NCBI GenBank assembly: GCA_000016765.1
Contig: CP000699.1
Location: 372,001-436,000 of the forward strand
Direction of reading: 5' to 3'
Source: Rhizorhabdus wittichii RW1
GTDB taxonomy: Bacteria; Pseudomonadota; Alphaproteobacteria; Sphingomonadales; Sphingomonadaceae
DNA length: 64,000 nt
Both the position numbers and the translations under genes were made by a program. The notes beneath the pieces are model-generated. The model worked only from the letters and a program-made list of their open reading frames with translations. It was not told where the DNA came from and did no database searches. Within the stretch, counting starts at the first letter, position 1, and the number at the start of each line of letters is the position of its first letter. This document shows, piece after piece, positions 43,927-54,847 of this stretch.

Positions 43927-45054
43927 TCAACCCGCCGGCCGGGTCGCCTTCCAGTACTTGTAGCCATTGGCGAACAGCCCGAGCAGGACGACGCTGGCGA
44001 TGCACAGCGCGATATAGGCATCGTGGTTCGGCCAGACCTCGATCCACAGGAAGCCGGCGGCATAGCTGAGCGCGACCGAGACCACGAAGGTCTGGAGCGA
44101 ATTGGAGCCGATCACCGCGCATTGCCGCATCGGCCATAGCTGCTGGAGGCGCGGCCACATCCACAATATGCTCATGATCAGCCAGCAGACCGACAGCGCA
44201 TGGGCGACGCGGACCGGGCCGATGCGGATCTTGCTCTGGTAGAGCACCTCGAACGAGAACCAGCTCTGCGCGAGGAACAGGATGGTGAGGCCGGCGAACA
44301 GCAGCACCGGCGGCACCAGCCAGTGCCAGTTGCCCTCGGCGCGCCGTTCGAGCCGGGCGAGCAGCCGGTAGCGCCCCGCCGCCATCGCGCCGAAGAAGAC
44401 GAGCTGCCACGACGCCGGGTTGAAGTTCCAGCGCCAGTCGCCGACCGGCGATCCGCCGATGACGTTGAACCAGGCATGTTCATGGGCGAACCAGTAGAGC
44501 CCGGCCGAAACCAGCAGCGCCACGATCGGCTGCCAGCGCAGCAGCAGCGCGAACAGCGGCGCGGTGCCGAGCAGCACCATGTAGGTGACGAGGATCTCCA
44601 GGCAGTAGGGCTGGATGTAGAGGATCAGGAAATCGACGATGGTCGATGGGCCGCCCTTGATGAAATAGCTGTAGAAGCTGAGCCGGGCGAGGTCGGGCGA
44701 GTTGAGCGCGAGCGGAATCAGGACCAGGAACAGCCCGAGATTGTAGACGTAGAGCTTGCCGGTCCGCCGCCACAGCTTGTCGGTGAAGGTGGCGATGGCG
44801 GGATCGCGATCGACCCGGAAATAGACCGCGCCGACCAGATAGCCCGACAGCAGGAAGAATACTTCGGCCGCGCTCGAAAAGCCCCACAGGGTGAGCGTCG
44901 GGAACTGCATGCCGACCATGTGCATCCGGTCGGTGAAGCCGGTGATGTGGTTGATCGTGATCGTGATCAGGGCCAGGCCGCGCAATATGTCGATGCTGGC
45001 ATCACGCCGGGTCGGGCGCGGTCCGCCGCCAGGGCTGGTATCGGAGGAGGTCAC
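43927..45054 (-). CDS. OpgC-domain membrane acyltransferase
   Basis: A 375-residue polytopic membrane protein of the OpgC group. RRDASIDILRGLALITITIN near residue 15 opens the first membrane helix; the pattern FFLLSGYLVG near residue 65 and about ten hydrophobic segments follow. OpgC transfers acyl (for example succinyl) groups to periplasmic glucans, and relatives modify other glycans. GTG at 45054 is chosen because TAAGGG precedes it and the coding potential begins there; longer starts are TTG only. No glucan synthase gene is nearby, so the acceptor is uncertain. Confidence 0.87.
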   Translation of the reverse strand: MTSSDTSPGGGPRPTRRDASIDILRGLALITITINHITGFTDRMHMVGMQFPTLTLWGFSSAAEVFFLLSGYLVGAVYFRVDRDPAIATFTDKLWRRTGKLYVYNLGLFLVLIPLALNSPDLARLSFYSYFIKGGPSTIVDFLILYIQPYCLEILVTYMVLLGTAPLFALLLRWQPIVALLVSAGLYWFAHEHAWFNVIGGSPVGDWRWNFNPASWQLVFFGAMAAGRYRLLARLERRAEGNWHWLVPPVLLFAGLTILFLAQSWFSFEVLYQSKIRIGPVRVAHALSVCWLIMSILWMWPRLQQLWPMRQCAVIGSNSLQTFVVSVALSYAAGFLWIEVWPNHDAYIALCIASVVLLGLFANGYKYWKATRPAG

Positions 45055-45131
45055 TCGCGGGCCCTTACCGCAGGGAGGAAAAATTACAACGCCGGGCAAG
45101 ACAAATTTGGCCCGCGCCAAGCGCGCGGTTC

Positions 45132-45160
45132 ATTGATCATGAAGAGGGGTGGGCCCATAT
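45132..45160 (+). promoter_or_regulatory. Possible heat-shock (RpoH) promoter of lon
   Basis: ATTG (45132-45135), one base off the alphaproteobacterial sigma-32 -35 CTTG, is followed after 18 bases by CCCATAT (45154-45160), close to the -10 consensus. It ends 43 bases before the lon ATG, and lon is a classical heat-shock gene. Confidence 0.4.
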
Positions 45161-45203
45161 AGGGGCCAGGACGCGCCCCCGCGGTGCTCCGATCGGAGAA
45201 TAG

Positions 45204-47606
<2,403 letters not shown>

Positions 47607-47609
47607 TAG

Positions 47610-47647
47610 CTCCCGTCGTCCCGGCTGCGACCGGGACGACGGGAGCA
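47610..47647. terminator. Two-way hairpin between lon and radC
   Basis: A perfect 16-base inverted repeat (47610-47625 and 47632-47647) encloses a six-base loop. It separates the convergent lon and radC genes and starts two bases after the lon stop. Only a short ATTT follows on the plus strand. Confidence 0.75.
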
Positions 47648-47652
47648 TTTCC

Positions 47653-48339
47653 CTAGAGCCGTCCTTCGGCGCGGAAGCTGTAATAGCCCTGTCGCGCGAC
47701 GATGATGTGGTCGAGCAGCGCGATCTCGAACAGCCGGGCGGCCTGGAACAGGTCGCGGGTGAGCGCGACGTCGCTGGCGCTAGGCGTGGGGTCGCCCGAC
47801 GGATGGTTGTGGGCGATCAGCAGGCCCGTCGCCGATATGTCGAGCGCGCGCCGGATGATCTCGCGCGGCGATATGTCGACCCGGTTGACCGATCCCCAGG
47901 CGACGATCTCGTCGCGCAGCAGCTCGTTCTTGGTGTTGAGATAGAGGACGCGGGCCTGTTCCGCCGTCTGATGCGCCATGCGGGCGACCAGATAGTCGAG
48001 CACCGCCCGGTCGTCGGCCAGGATCGGCCGCCAGCTGATCCGCTGTTCGAGCGAGTGGAGGAACAGTTCGCGCGCCGCCATCACGATATCGATGACCGCC
48101 CGGTCGTTGGGCAGGGCGCGCTCCAGCCGGGCGGGGCCGGCGAAGAGCAGGGTGGAGGCGTCGGCGAACTCGGTGATCAGCCTGTCGACGATCGCGGAGG
48201 CCCCGATCGGCCTGATCGCCTGGATCAGTCGGTGAACGAGCCGCCAACCTTCCTGTTGCGATGATGGAAGTGGACCGCGAAGGCCAGCACGATCAGCATG
48301 GGATAGATCCACACCGCAACCGCATTGCCATAAGCCCAT
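47653..48339 (-). CDS. RadC-family JAB-domain protein
   Basis: A RadC/JAMM-fold protein of unsettled function. The metal motif [14 protein letters not shown] is near the C-terminus, preceded by [14 protein letters not shown] and INRAL-like [15 protein letters not shown]. The helix-hairpin-helix part is reduced: recognisable similarity begins about residue 33 ([12 protein letters not shown]). The start is uncertain. ATG at 48339 gives 228 residues but overlaps the upstream membrane gene by 115 bases. A CTG at 48228 overlapping that gene's stop (CTGA) would give 191 residues and fits the conserved part better. The 5' end falls at the edge of a lower-GC patch. Confidence 0.78.
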   Translation of the reverse strand: MGLWQCGCGVDLSHADRAGLRGPLPSSQQEGWRLVHRLIQAIRPIGASAIVDRLITEFADASTLLFAGPARLERALPNDRAVIDIVMAARELFLHSLEQRISWRPILADDRAVLDYLVARMAHQTAEQARVLYLNTKNELLRDEIVAWGSVNRVDISPREIIRRALDISATGLLIAHNHPSGDPTPSASDVALTRDLFQAARLFEIALLDHIIVARQGYYSFRAEGRL

Positions 48340-48653
48340 GGCAGCACATGCGGGACATAGGGTGCCAGGTGCGACAAGATGGTCAATCCCTGCATTGCGG
48401 TAAGCCATAGCGGCCAGAATTTTTCCGATTTCAGGGAGATGCCGACCAGTACCAAGAGCACGATGGTGTCAACGGCCATCACCGGCAGTTCAACGAACTG
48501 ATAGCGAACGGCCAATGGGCTGAGCACCAGCACCGTCACGTAGGTTGCGATCAGGATGCTCCCGGCGGTGACACGTTCCGCCCATCCGCCTCGAAAGAAG
48601 GCGTAGAGGCACACGGCCCACATCAACGCGCCATAGAGAAGTTGCCGGATCAC
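48225..48653 (-). CDS. Small integral membrane protein
   Basis: A 142-residue protein with four to five hydrophobic helices: LLYGALMWAVCLYAFF, GSILIATYVTVLVLSPLAV, VMAVDTIVLLVLVGIS and [16 protein letters not shown]. It has a charged C-terminus with HHRNRK. Base composition is visibly lower in GC than the flanks. It lies downstream of a 115-residue hypothetical gene and overlaps the radC-like gene. Similar small membrane proteins are common in sphingomonads, but no function is assigned. Confidence 0.75.
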   Translation of the reverse strand: MIRQLLYGALMWAVCLYAFFRGGWAERVTAGSILIATYVTVLVLSPLAVRYQFVELPVMAVDTIVLLVLVGISLKSEKFWPLWLTAMQGLTILSHLAPYVPHVLPWAYGNAVAVWIYPMLIVLAFAVHFHHRNRKVGGSFTD

Positions 48654-48704
48654 CCCTGACCCATCGATCTCCGACGATCTCGCGTCAAGGGTGATCCGGA
48701 CGAT

Positions 48705-49052
48705 TTACGCTACGCGGCGCGGAAACGATTCGCCGTTGTCGATCGGCAGTTTGGGGATCGTGCCCTTGTCGCCGGTCGAGACGACGGGCAGGTTGAACTT
48801 GCGCTGGACGACCGCGAGTTCGCGATGGCCTTCTACGACCTGTCCGCGGGCTTCGATGATCGTGGAGAGCGAGTTGAAAAAGTGCGTGAACGCGCCCTGC
48901 GCGACCTCCAGCGCGAAATTGCCGTCGAGCCGCGCCTGCGGAAGCTCGGCCGCCAGCAGGGCGCCCTGTTTCGCGGCGATGTCGAGAGCGCGCTCATATT
49001 GCTCGAGGGCGGCATAGACGCGCAGCGTTGCGTCATCACGGTTCTTGGACAT
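48705..49052 (-). CDS. Hypothetical protein
   Basis: A 115-residue soluble protein, mostly helical in its first 85 residues (LRVYAALEQYERALDIAAKQ, then LEVAQGAFTHFFNSLSTIIEA). The tail ends NGESFPRRVA. No domain is recognised. It lies between the LuxR-type regulator (51-base gap) and the small membrane protein, in the same lower-GC patch and orientation, so the three may form a unit. GGGGAGAGC precedes the ATG. Confidence 0.7.
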   Translation of the reverse strand: MSKNRDDATLRVYAALEQYERALDIAAKQGALLAAELPQARLDGNFALEVAQGAFTHFFNSLSTIIEARGQVVEGHRELAVVQRKFNLPVVSTGDKGTIPKLPIDNGESFPRRVA

Positions 49053-49103
49053 AGCTCTCCCCTTGCGCCGGAACGGGCGCCTCGGAACGGTTGCAGGAAG
49101 TCC

Positions 49104-49661
49104 CTAGTGCTTGAGCGCCAGGGCGATGTTCGTCAGAGCGGCGAAGCCAGACAGCAACGCGCCGGCCCCCAGTCCCATTCCAAAGATCAGTATGGCGATC
49201 CAGAACAGACGCTGGGCGATCGACAGGTCATTGCGTGGCTTCCCCCTGGTTGGCACCGGCAAGGGGAAATCGATGAAGCTCGCTTCGCGATAGGTCCTGT
49301 AGGGAACCTGGTCTTCTCGAAGGGCGCTCGTCATTTCCCTCTGCCCGTCACCGATGTCCGACGACGAGGCCATGATGGAACTTTCGGCCGGGGAAACAAC
49401 GGGGTGCGGTTGACTAGTCAATCGCTGACTAGGCTCGTCGCCCTCGTGGGAGGCCAGCATCAGCGCGGCTTCGAGGCGGTTGGAGACGCCCAGCGTCTGG
49501 ATCGCGCTGCGGAAATGATTGTCCACGGTCATCGGCGAAATGCCGAGCTCGCGGCCGATTTCCTTCGACTGCTTGTGATGGAGCACGAGGCGCAGGCAGT
49601 CGCGCTGCCTGGCGGTCAGTTTGCTGATGGCCTCGATGCTCATGGGGGAAAAATACCGCAT
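49104..49661 (-). CDS. LuxR-type HTH regulator with C-terminal membrane segment
   Basis: A 185-residue protein. A LuxR/GerE helix-turn-helix lies at the N-terminus (residues 8-72: LTARQRDCLRLVLHHKQSKE, then ISPMTVDNHFRSAIQTLGVSNRLEAA). A low-complexity linker with SSIMASSSDIGD follows, and residues 155-180 form a hydrophobic helix (LFWIAILIFGMGLGAGALLSG). The layout, DNA-binding part first and membrane anchor last, implies a membrane-tethered regulator. ATG at 49661 has a weak GAAG upstream; ATG at 49643 is possible. It sits downstream of greB in lower-GC DNA. Confidence 0.82.
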   Translation of the reverse strand: MRYFSPMSIEAISKLTARQRDCLRLVLHHKQSKEIGRELGISPMTVDNHFRSAIQTLGVSNRLEAALMLASHEGDEPSQRLTSQPHPVVSPAESSIMASSSDIGDGQREMTSALREDQVPYRTYREASFIDFPLPVPTRGKPRNDLSIAQRLFWIAILIFGMGLGAGALLSGFAALTNIALALKH

Positions 49662-49766
49662 CGGCGCTTCAAGTCGATGCGAAACTTGCCCGAAGCGCCG
49701 CAAGTGCTTGATCCGGAACGAGACAAACAGCGGGAAAGGAGGTTCGGAGCGGCGGCCGGGCGCCGT

Positions 49767-50258
49767 TCAGGCATCCGGATAGCGAATCGAGAGAATCTCC
49801 TGCTCGCGGTCGCCGCCCGGCAGGGCGACGCGGCGGACGTCGCCGACCGCCGCGCCGCGCAACGCGCGGGCGAGGGGCGACAGCCAGCTGATCCGGCCGC
49901 TGCCGGCGTCGGCCTCGTCGGCGCCGACCAGCGTCACCGTCCGTTCGACATCGTCCTCGTCGACCACCGTCACGGTGGCGCCGAAGAACACCTTGCCGCG
50001 TTCGGCCTGCCGGGCGGGATCGACGACCTTGGCCGCCTTCATCCGCCGCGACAGATAAGCAAGCTCGCGGTCGATCTCGCGCAGCTTCTTGCGGCCGTAG
50101 ATATAGTCGCCATTCTCGGACCGGTCGCCATTGCCGGCGGCCCAGCTGATCACCTCGACCAGCGCGGGCCGCTCGGTGCCGAACAGATGGTCGTAGCGCG
50201 CCCGCATCGCGGCGAAGCCGGCCGGGGTGATGTAGTTGGGCGGGGGCTGGCTGCTCAC
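49767..50258 (-). CDS. greB: Transcription elongation factor GreB
   Basis: A 163-residue Gre factor that stimulates transcript cleavage by paused RNA polymerase. The N-terminal coiled coil has the GreB-type tip GNGDRSENGDYIYGRKKLRE near residue 42 and REIDRELAYLSRRMKAA. The C-terminal FKBP-like domain includes FFGATVTVVDED and WLSPLARALRGAAVGD. The YIYGRKKLREID form separates it from GreA. It overlaps the RNA methylase gene by four bases (GTGA/ATGA type coupling). Confidence 0.93.
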   Translation of the reverse strand: MSSQPPPNYITPAGFAAMRARYDHLFGTERPALVEVISWAAGNGDRSENGDYIYGRKKLREIDRELAYLSRRMKAAKVVDPARQAERGKVFFGATVTVVDEDDVERTVTLVGADEADAGSGRISWLSPLARALRGAAVGDVRRVALPGGDREQEILSIRYPDA

Positions 50259-51058
50259 CGCGCGCGCCGCTGGTTGAGCACCTCATAGGCCATCACCGCC
50301 GTCGCGACCGCGGCGTTGAGGCTGTCGGCCTTGCCCAGCATCGGCATCTTCACCAGCAGGTCGCACTGCTCCTCATAGTCGGGCGGCAGGCCCTGCGCCT
50401 CGTTGCCGACCAGGATGAAGGTCGGCGCGGCATAGCGCGGCGCCTGATAGTCCTGGGTCGCCTTCAGGCTGGTGCCGACGAGCTGGCCGGGGCCGGCGCG
50501 CAGCCAGGCGAGGAAGTCGGGCCAGCGCGCGGCCGCGATCCTTTGGGTGAACAACGCCCCCATCGTCGCCCGCACCGCCTCGACCGAGAAGGGGTCGACG
50601 CAATCGTCGACGAGGATCAGCCCGCCCGCGCCGACCGCGTCGCCGGTGCGCAGGATGGTCCCGAGATTGCCGGGGTCGCGCAACGACTGGGCGACGATCC
50701 AGATGCCGGCCGAAGCACGGTCGATCCGGTCGAGCCCGGTGTCGAACTCGCGATAGACGCCGATGACGGTCTGGGGATTGTCCTTGCCCGACAGCTTGGA
50801 GAGGATGTCGCGGTCGGTCTCGATCGCCTCGCCGCCCTTGGCCTCGACGGCGTCGATCAGCGCCTGGGCGAGCGGATGCCGGGCGCCGTCCTTCGCGAAG
50901 AAGACATATTCGGGCAGGATCCCGGCCTCGGACGCCTCGGTCAGGATCCGCAGCCCCTCGGCGAGGAACAGCCCTTCCTCGCGCCGGTGCCGCTTCTCGC
51001 GGAGCGAGCGGACGCGCTTGATCAGCGGGTTGGAAAAGGCGGTGATCTGGCGGGGCAG
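50255..51058 (-). CDS. TrmH/SpoU-family RNA 2'-O-methyltransferase, probable CTG start
   Basis: A 267-residue SPOUT methyltransferase acting on rRNA or tRNA. The substrate-binding N-terminus (RQITAFSNPLIKRVRSLREK) is followed by the catalytic domain: SLRDPGNLGTILRTGDAVG, ILVGNEAQGLP and the knot segment MPMLGKADSLNAAVATAVMAYE. In this frame no ATG, GTG or TTG occurs between an upstream TGA and codon 145, well inside the conserved domain. CTG at 51056-51058 gives the family's usual N-terminus (PRQITAFSNP) and has GGGA eight bases upstream; ATT at 51067 is the other option. A palindromic repeat pair lies directly upstream. Confidence 0.88.
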   Translation of the reverse strand: MPRQITAFSNPLIKRVRSLREKRHRREEGLFLAEGLRILTEASEAGILPEYVFFAKDGARHPLAQALIDAVEAKGGEAIETDRDILSKLSGKDNPQTVIGVYREFDTGLDRIDRASAGIWIVAQSLRDPGNLGTILRTGDAVGAGGLILVDDCVDPFSVEAVRATMGALFTQRIAAARWPDFLAWLRAGPGQLVGTSLKATQDYQAPRYAAPTFILVGNEAQGLPPDYEEQCDLLVKMPMLGKADSLNAAVATAVMAYEVLNQRRAR

Positions 51059-51078
51059 GGCGATAATCCCGTAACTTC

Positions 51079-51160
51079 GTCATTCCAGCGAAAGCTGGAA
51101 TCTCATTTTTCGGAGGCGCGCGGAAGAAGGAAGTGAGGTCCCGGCCTTCGCCGGGATGAC
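51079..51160. repeat. Inverted pair of palindromic repeat units
   Basis: Unit one (51079-51106) has arms ATTCCAGC and GCTGGAAT around GAAA. Unit two (51133-51160), in opposite orientation, reads as GTCATCCCGGCGAAGGCC on the minus strand. Each is a hairpin, and the two differ by paired substitutions that keep the stem. They fill the gap between HPr and the RNA methylase gene. Confidence 0.85.
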
Positions 51161-51170
51161 GGGCGGCGGA

Positions 51171-51443
51171 TCACTCCTCGCCGAACTTGCCTTCGACCAG
51201 TTCGATCAGCGCGGCGAGCGCCTTTTCGGCGCCGTCGCCGGTGGCGGAGATGACGACGCTGTCGCCCTTGGCGGCGCCGAGCATCATCAGCCCCATGATC
51301 GAGGTGCCGGCGACCTTCGACCCGTCCTTCTCGACCTCCACCTCGGCGCTGTGCGCGCTGGCGAGGGTGACGAATTTGGCGCTGGCCCGGGCGTGAAGCC
51401 CCCTGATGTTCGTGATCTGCACTTCGCGCCGGAATTGCGTCAT
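51171..51443 (-). CDS. HPr-family phosphocarrier protein (PTS)
   Basis: A 90-residue HPr. The phosphorylated H17 lies in RGLHARASAKF and the regulatory Ser48 in GTSIMGLMM, the target of HprK. It belongs to the nitrogen-type phosphotransferase system of alphaproteobacteria, which signals rather than transports sugar. It overlaps the EIIA gene by four bases (ATGA). Enzyme I is not in the window. Confidence 0.96.
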   Translation of the reverse strand: MTQFRREVQITNIRGLHARASAKFVTLASAHSAEVEVEKDGSKVAGTSIMGLMMLGAAKGDSVVISATGDGAEKALAALIELVEGKFGEE

Positions 51444-51847
51444 GCGGCAGCTTCCCCCAGAACCTCGGACGCGACCGAGATATATTTGCGGCCGGCGTCG
51501 CGCGCGGCGGCGACGGCGGCCTTGATCTTCATCATCTTGCGCGCGCCTTCGAGACGGATCAGCATCGGCAGGTTGATGCCGGCGATCACCTCGACCCGGC
51601 CCGGCTCCATCAGCGAGATAGCCAGGTTCGACGGGGTGCCGCCGAACAGGTCGGTCAGCAGGATCACCCCCGATCCGTCGTCGACGGCCTTCACCGCGCG
51701 GGCGATGTCCGCCCGGCGGCTTTCCATGTCGTCGTCCGGACCGATGCAGATCGCCTCGATCGCGGTCTGTGGACCGACGACATGTTCCATCGCGGTCACG
51801 AACTCGGCCGCAAGACGGCCATGGGTAACGAGCACCAATCCGATCAT
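51440..51847 (-). CDS. PTS mannose-type EIIA component
   Basis: A 135-residue EIIA-Man-type domain. The phosphorylated H9 lies in LVLVTHGRLA, and the signature LLTDLFGGTPSNLA is near residue 64. No IIB, IIC or IID gene is present, so it acts as a regulatory phosphoryl acceptor from HPr. It lies between rapZ and the HPr gene in the conserved hprK-rapZ-EIIA-HPr order. Confidence 0.95.
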   Translation of the reverse strand: MIGLVLVTHGRLAAEFVTAMEHVVGPQTAIEAICIGPDDDMESRRADIARAVKAVDDGSGVILLTDLFGGTPSNLAISLMEPGRVEVIAGINLPMLIRLEGARKMMKIKAAVAAARDAGRKYISVASEVLGEAAA

Positions 51848-51866
51848 TTGACTAAAAACCCAATGG

Positions 51867-52808
51867 TCATGACCCCACGCCTGGCACGGTGCTCTCCTCA
51901 GCGTTCGACTTCTGTCGAGTCAAATCGCGGTGGCGGACCGTGGGCGAAAATCCCTCCTGGCGCAACCGGCTTGCGAGGGTTTCGGCGAAATGCACGGATC
52001 GGTGCTTGCCCCCCGTGCAGCCTATCGCGATCGTCACATAGCTTTTGCCCTCCGTCTCGTAGCGCGGCAGCAGGAGGAGAATGAGTTCCTCGATCCGCGC
52101 GCGCGCCTCGGGATAGATCGGGTCGCCGGCGATATAGGCGCCAACGTCGGGATCGAGGCCGCTATGGGGCTTGAGTTCGGGCACCCAGTGCGGATTGCGC
52201 AGGAAGCGCATGTCGAACATCAGGTCGGCGTCGCGCGGCACCCCGCGCGAGAAGGCGAAGGACATGACGGTCAGCGTCGTCCCCGTGCCCGCCGAATCGC
52301 CGAACCGGCGGCGCAGCAGCGCCTGCAGCTCGTTGGTCGAGCTGTCGGTGGTGTCGATCAGCTCGTCGGCCGCCTCGCGCAGCGGCGCCAGCAGTTCGCG
52401 CTCATAGCTGATCCCGTCCTCGACCTGGCGGTCCCGCGCCAGCGGATGGCGCGCGCGCGTCTCCGAATAGCGGCGGCTCAGCTCGGTATTGGAACAGTCG
52501 AAGAAGAGGATCGACGCATCGCGCCCGCCGTCGCGCAGCGACCGCACCCGGCGGACCACCCCCCGGCTGTCGAAATCGCGGGTGCGGCTGTCGATGCCGA
52601 GCGCGAGGGGACGGCCCTCGTCGATGCTCCCCTCGGCCGGGCTGGCGGCCAGCAGCCGTTCGAGCAGCGACACCGGCAGGTTGTCGACCGTCTCCCAGCC
52701 CATGTCCTCGAGCGCGGTCAGCGCGGTCTTCTTGCCGGAACCGGACATGCCGGTGACGAACAATATGCGGCGTGGCTCTCCGGCCTTTGTCATTCCAGCC
52801 TTGGTCAT
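51867..52808 (-). CDS. rapZ: RNase adapter RapZ (YvcJ family NTPase)
   Basis: A 313-residue RapZ/YvcJ protein. The N-terminal nucleotide-binding domain has the P-loop GMSGSGKKT (residues 20-28), in which Lys27 stands where Ser or Thr usually follows the invariant Lys26. WETVDNLPVSLL follows. The C-terminal domain has SFAFSRGVPRDADLMFDMRFLRNP and the GCTGGKHRSV phosphate-binding loop near residue 275. The ATG overlaps the hprK stop (ATGA); the N-terminus repeats MTKAG twice. In enterobacteria RapZ binds small RNAs; its role here is probably within the PTS/HprK circuit. Confidence 0.95.
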   Translation of the reverse strand: MTKAGMTKAGEPRRILFVTGMSGSGKKTALTALEDMGWETVDNLPVSLLERLLAASPAEGSIDEGRPLALGIDSRTRDFDSRGVVRRVRSLRDGGRDASILFFDCSNTELSRRYSETRARHPLARDRQVEDGISYERELLAPLREAADELIDTTDSSTNELQALLRRRFGDSAGTGTTLTVMSFAFSRGVPRDADLMFDMRFLRNPHWVPELKPHSGLDPDVGAYIAGDPIYPEARARIEELILLLLPRYETEGKSYVTIAIGCTGGKHRSVHFAETLASRLRQEGFSPTVRHRDLTRQKSNAEESTVPGVGS

Positions 52809-53254
52809 TGCGGGCCTCCCAGCCCATGACGGCGCAACGCCTGCTCGACCTTGATCGGGGCCGAGGCTTCGAAGGCGGACAGGCCGAGCGTGGGGATGGC
52901 GATGCCGTCGAGCGCGGTCGTGGGCAGGGGCTCGGCGGGCATGCGCTCGACCGCGCGGTCGAGGTCGACGAGCAGGGCGACGCTGCCCTCGACGGCGCTT
53001 GCCAGCTCGACGATGCCGACGCCGCGCACCTCGATCCGGCCGGCGATCTGCGGCGGCGCGCTGGCGATCAGCCGTCCGTCGCGGCCCTCGACGCGGGTAT
53101 AATCGTCGGCGACGAGCAGCGCGCCGCGATCGATCAGCCGCAGCGCGAGGTCCGACTTGCCGCTGCCCGAGCGGCCGGCGATCAGCACGACCCGGCCGTC
53201 GACCATGACGCTGCTGGCATGAATCGGGTCCGCGAGGGGAACGGAATCGCTCAT
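52805..53254 (-). CDS. hprK: HPr kinase/phosphorylase, short alphaproteobacterial form
   Basis: A 149-residue HprK that contains only the catalytic C-terminal domain. Walker A is GRSGSGKSD (27-35) with K33, and the metal/phosphorylase signature region is VADDYTRVE followed by GRIEVRGVGIVEL near residue 73. The missing N-terminal domain is normal for alphaproteobacteria. It phosphorylates Ser on HPr. It lies between chvG and rapZ, linking the sensor kinase and PTS genes in one operon. Confidence 0.94.
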   Translation of the reverse strand: MSDSVPLADPIHASSVMVDGRVVLIAGRSGSGKSDLALRLIDRGALLVADDYTRVEGRDGRLIASAPPQIAGRIEVRGVGIVELASAVEGSVALLVDLDRAVERMPAEPLPTTALDGIAIPTLGLSAFEASAPIKVEQALRRHGLGGPQ

Positions 53255-53257
53255 GAC

Positions 53258-54847
53258 CTAGCGGCTCCAGGCCGGCAGGCGGATGACGAACCTGGCGCCG
53301 TTCGGCGCATTGTCCCGGTCGGTCGCGACGATCGAACCATTATGACCCTCGACGATGGCCTTCGCTATGGCGAGGCCGAGGCCGCTGTGCCGGCCGAATT
53401 CCTCGCCCTCGGGGCGGTCGCTGTGGAACCGGTTGAAGATCGCCTCGCGCGCGTCGGGCGGCACGCCGGGTCCTTCATCTTCCACCCTGATCACGACATC
53501 ATCGCCATCGCGGGTGGCTGCAACCTGAACGAGGCCCGCTGCGGGCGAGAAGGACACCGCATTCTCGACCAGGTTCTCGATCACCCGGGTCAGCCGCGAT
53601 CCGTCGCCGAACACCACGGCGGTGCCGCGATGCGGGCGGGCGAAGGCGACGCGGACGTCGCCGTTGCGCCCGCGTTCCTCGCGGGTGGTCAGCAGGCCCT
53701 CGATCATCGTGCCGAGATCGACCGATTCGAAGCGGGCGCGGGCCAGTTCGGCATCGACCCGCGACGCCTCGGCGATGTCGGTGATCAGCCGGTCGAGCCG
53801 GCCGACATCGTCGCGGATCACGTCGATCAGCTGCTTCTGGAGCGCCGGCTCCTTGACGATGCCGAGGCTGTCGACCGCCGAGCGCAGCGAGGCGAGGGGG
53901 TTCTTGAGCTCGTGGGTCACGTCGGCGGCGAAGGCCTCGGTGGCGTCGATCCGCTGCCGGATCGCCATGCTCATGTCGGACAAGGCGCGGGCGAGGGTGC
54001 CGATCTCGTCGCGCCGCTCGGGCAGGCGCGGCACCTGCACCTCGCGCGCGCGGCCGAGGCGGACGCGGTGCGCGGCGAGCGCAAGGCGGCGGAGCGGACG
54101 GACGATCGTGCGCGCCAGGAACAGCGACAGGCTGACCGAGACGAGCACGACGATCAGCAGCACGACGCCGAGGCGGAGCCGCTCGGCGCGGACGATCCGG
54201 GTGATGTCGCGCTGGTTCTCGGTCGACAGGATCACCGCGCCGCTGCCGTCGGGGCGGCGGACGTCGATCGCGGCCAGGATCATCGGCGTCCGGTCGGGCG
54301 CCCGCTCGACCGAGGTCTCGATGTTGGGGTCGCGCGCCGCGCGCAGGGCGATCGGCCAGGCGGCGAGGGTGTCGCGGGCCGGTTCCTGGAAATGCTCGGG
54401 ATGGTCGGCGTCGACGATGATGTCGATCGACCGGTCGAGGAAGCGGGCGACCCGCTTCTGCCATTCCTCCTGCGAGGGATCGCGAAGCTGGTAGGTCGGG
54501 CCGGAGATCGACCAGCTGTCGAAGCTGCGGACGACCTCGGACGCGCGTGCGGCGGGCGAGGGATAGGCGTAGACGCGCAGCCGCGTGTCGGTGAGCAGGC
54601 CGAACTTCGAGAGGAGCTGCGGCCGTCCAGCCGGCGGCGTCACCGCATAGGCCTCGGCGACCAGGCGGACCTGGGTGGCGGTCTCCTCGAGCCGGGCGTC
54701 GATGAGCTGGGCGCGGTAGCTGTCCAGGTAGAAGAAGCCGCCCGCCAGCATCGCCAGCGCGAAGATGTTGACCGCGAGGATGCGGGTGGTGAGGGACGTG
54801 CGGGCCGCCGCCTCGGGCGTCCCCAGCGCGCTGCTACTCTTCGCCAA
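53258..54847 (-). CDS. chvG: Sensor histidine kinase ChvG (ExoS-like)
   Basis: A 529-residue inner-membrane histidine kinase. The first membrane helix ([19 protein letters not shown]) is near residue 25, a periplasmic domain runs to about residue 235, and the second helix is [25 protein letters not shown] linker follows, then the H-box VTHELKNPL with H312 and the ATPase motifs NAVSF, DEGPGVP and GLGLAIA. TTG at 54847 is the probable start, overlapping the chvI stop by 14 bases; no ATG precedes the first helix. ChvG senses envelope or acid stress in rhizobia. Confidence 0.93.
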   Translation of the reverse strand: MAKSSSALGTPEAAARTSLTTRILAVNIFALAMLAGGFFYLDSYRAQLIDARLEETATQVRLVAEAYAVTPPAGRPQLLSKFGLLTDTRLRVYAYPSPAARASEVVRSFDSWSISGPTYQLRDPSQEEWQKRVARFLDRSIDIIVDADHPEHFQEPARDTLAAWPIALRAARDPNIETSVERAPDRTPMILAAIDVRRPDGSGAVILSTENQRDITRIVRAERLRLGVVLLIVVLVSVSLSLFLARTIVRPLRRLALAAHRVRLGRAREVQVPRLPERRDEIGTLARALSDMSMAIRQRIDATEAFAADVTHELKNPLASLRSAVDSLGIVKEPALQKQLIDVIRDDVGRLDRLITDIAEASRVDAELARARFESVDLGTMIEGLLTTREERGRNGDVRVAFARPHRGTAVVFGDGSRLTRVIENLVENAVSFSPAAGLVQVAATRDGDDVVIRVEDEGPGVPPDAREAIFNRFHSDRPEGEEFGRHSGLGLAIAKAIVEGHNGSIVATDRDNAPNGARFVIRLPAWSR

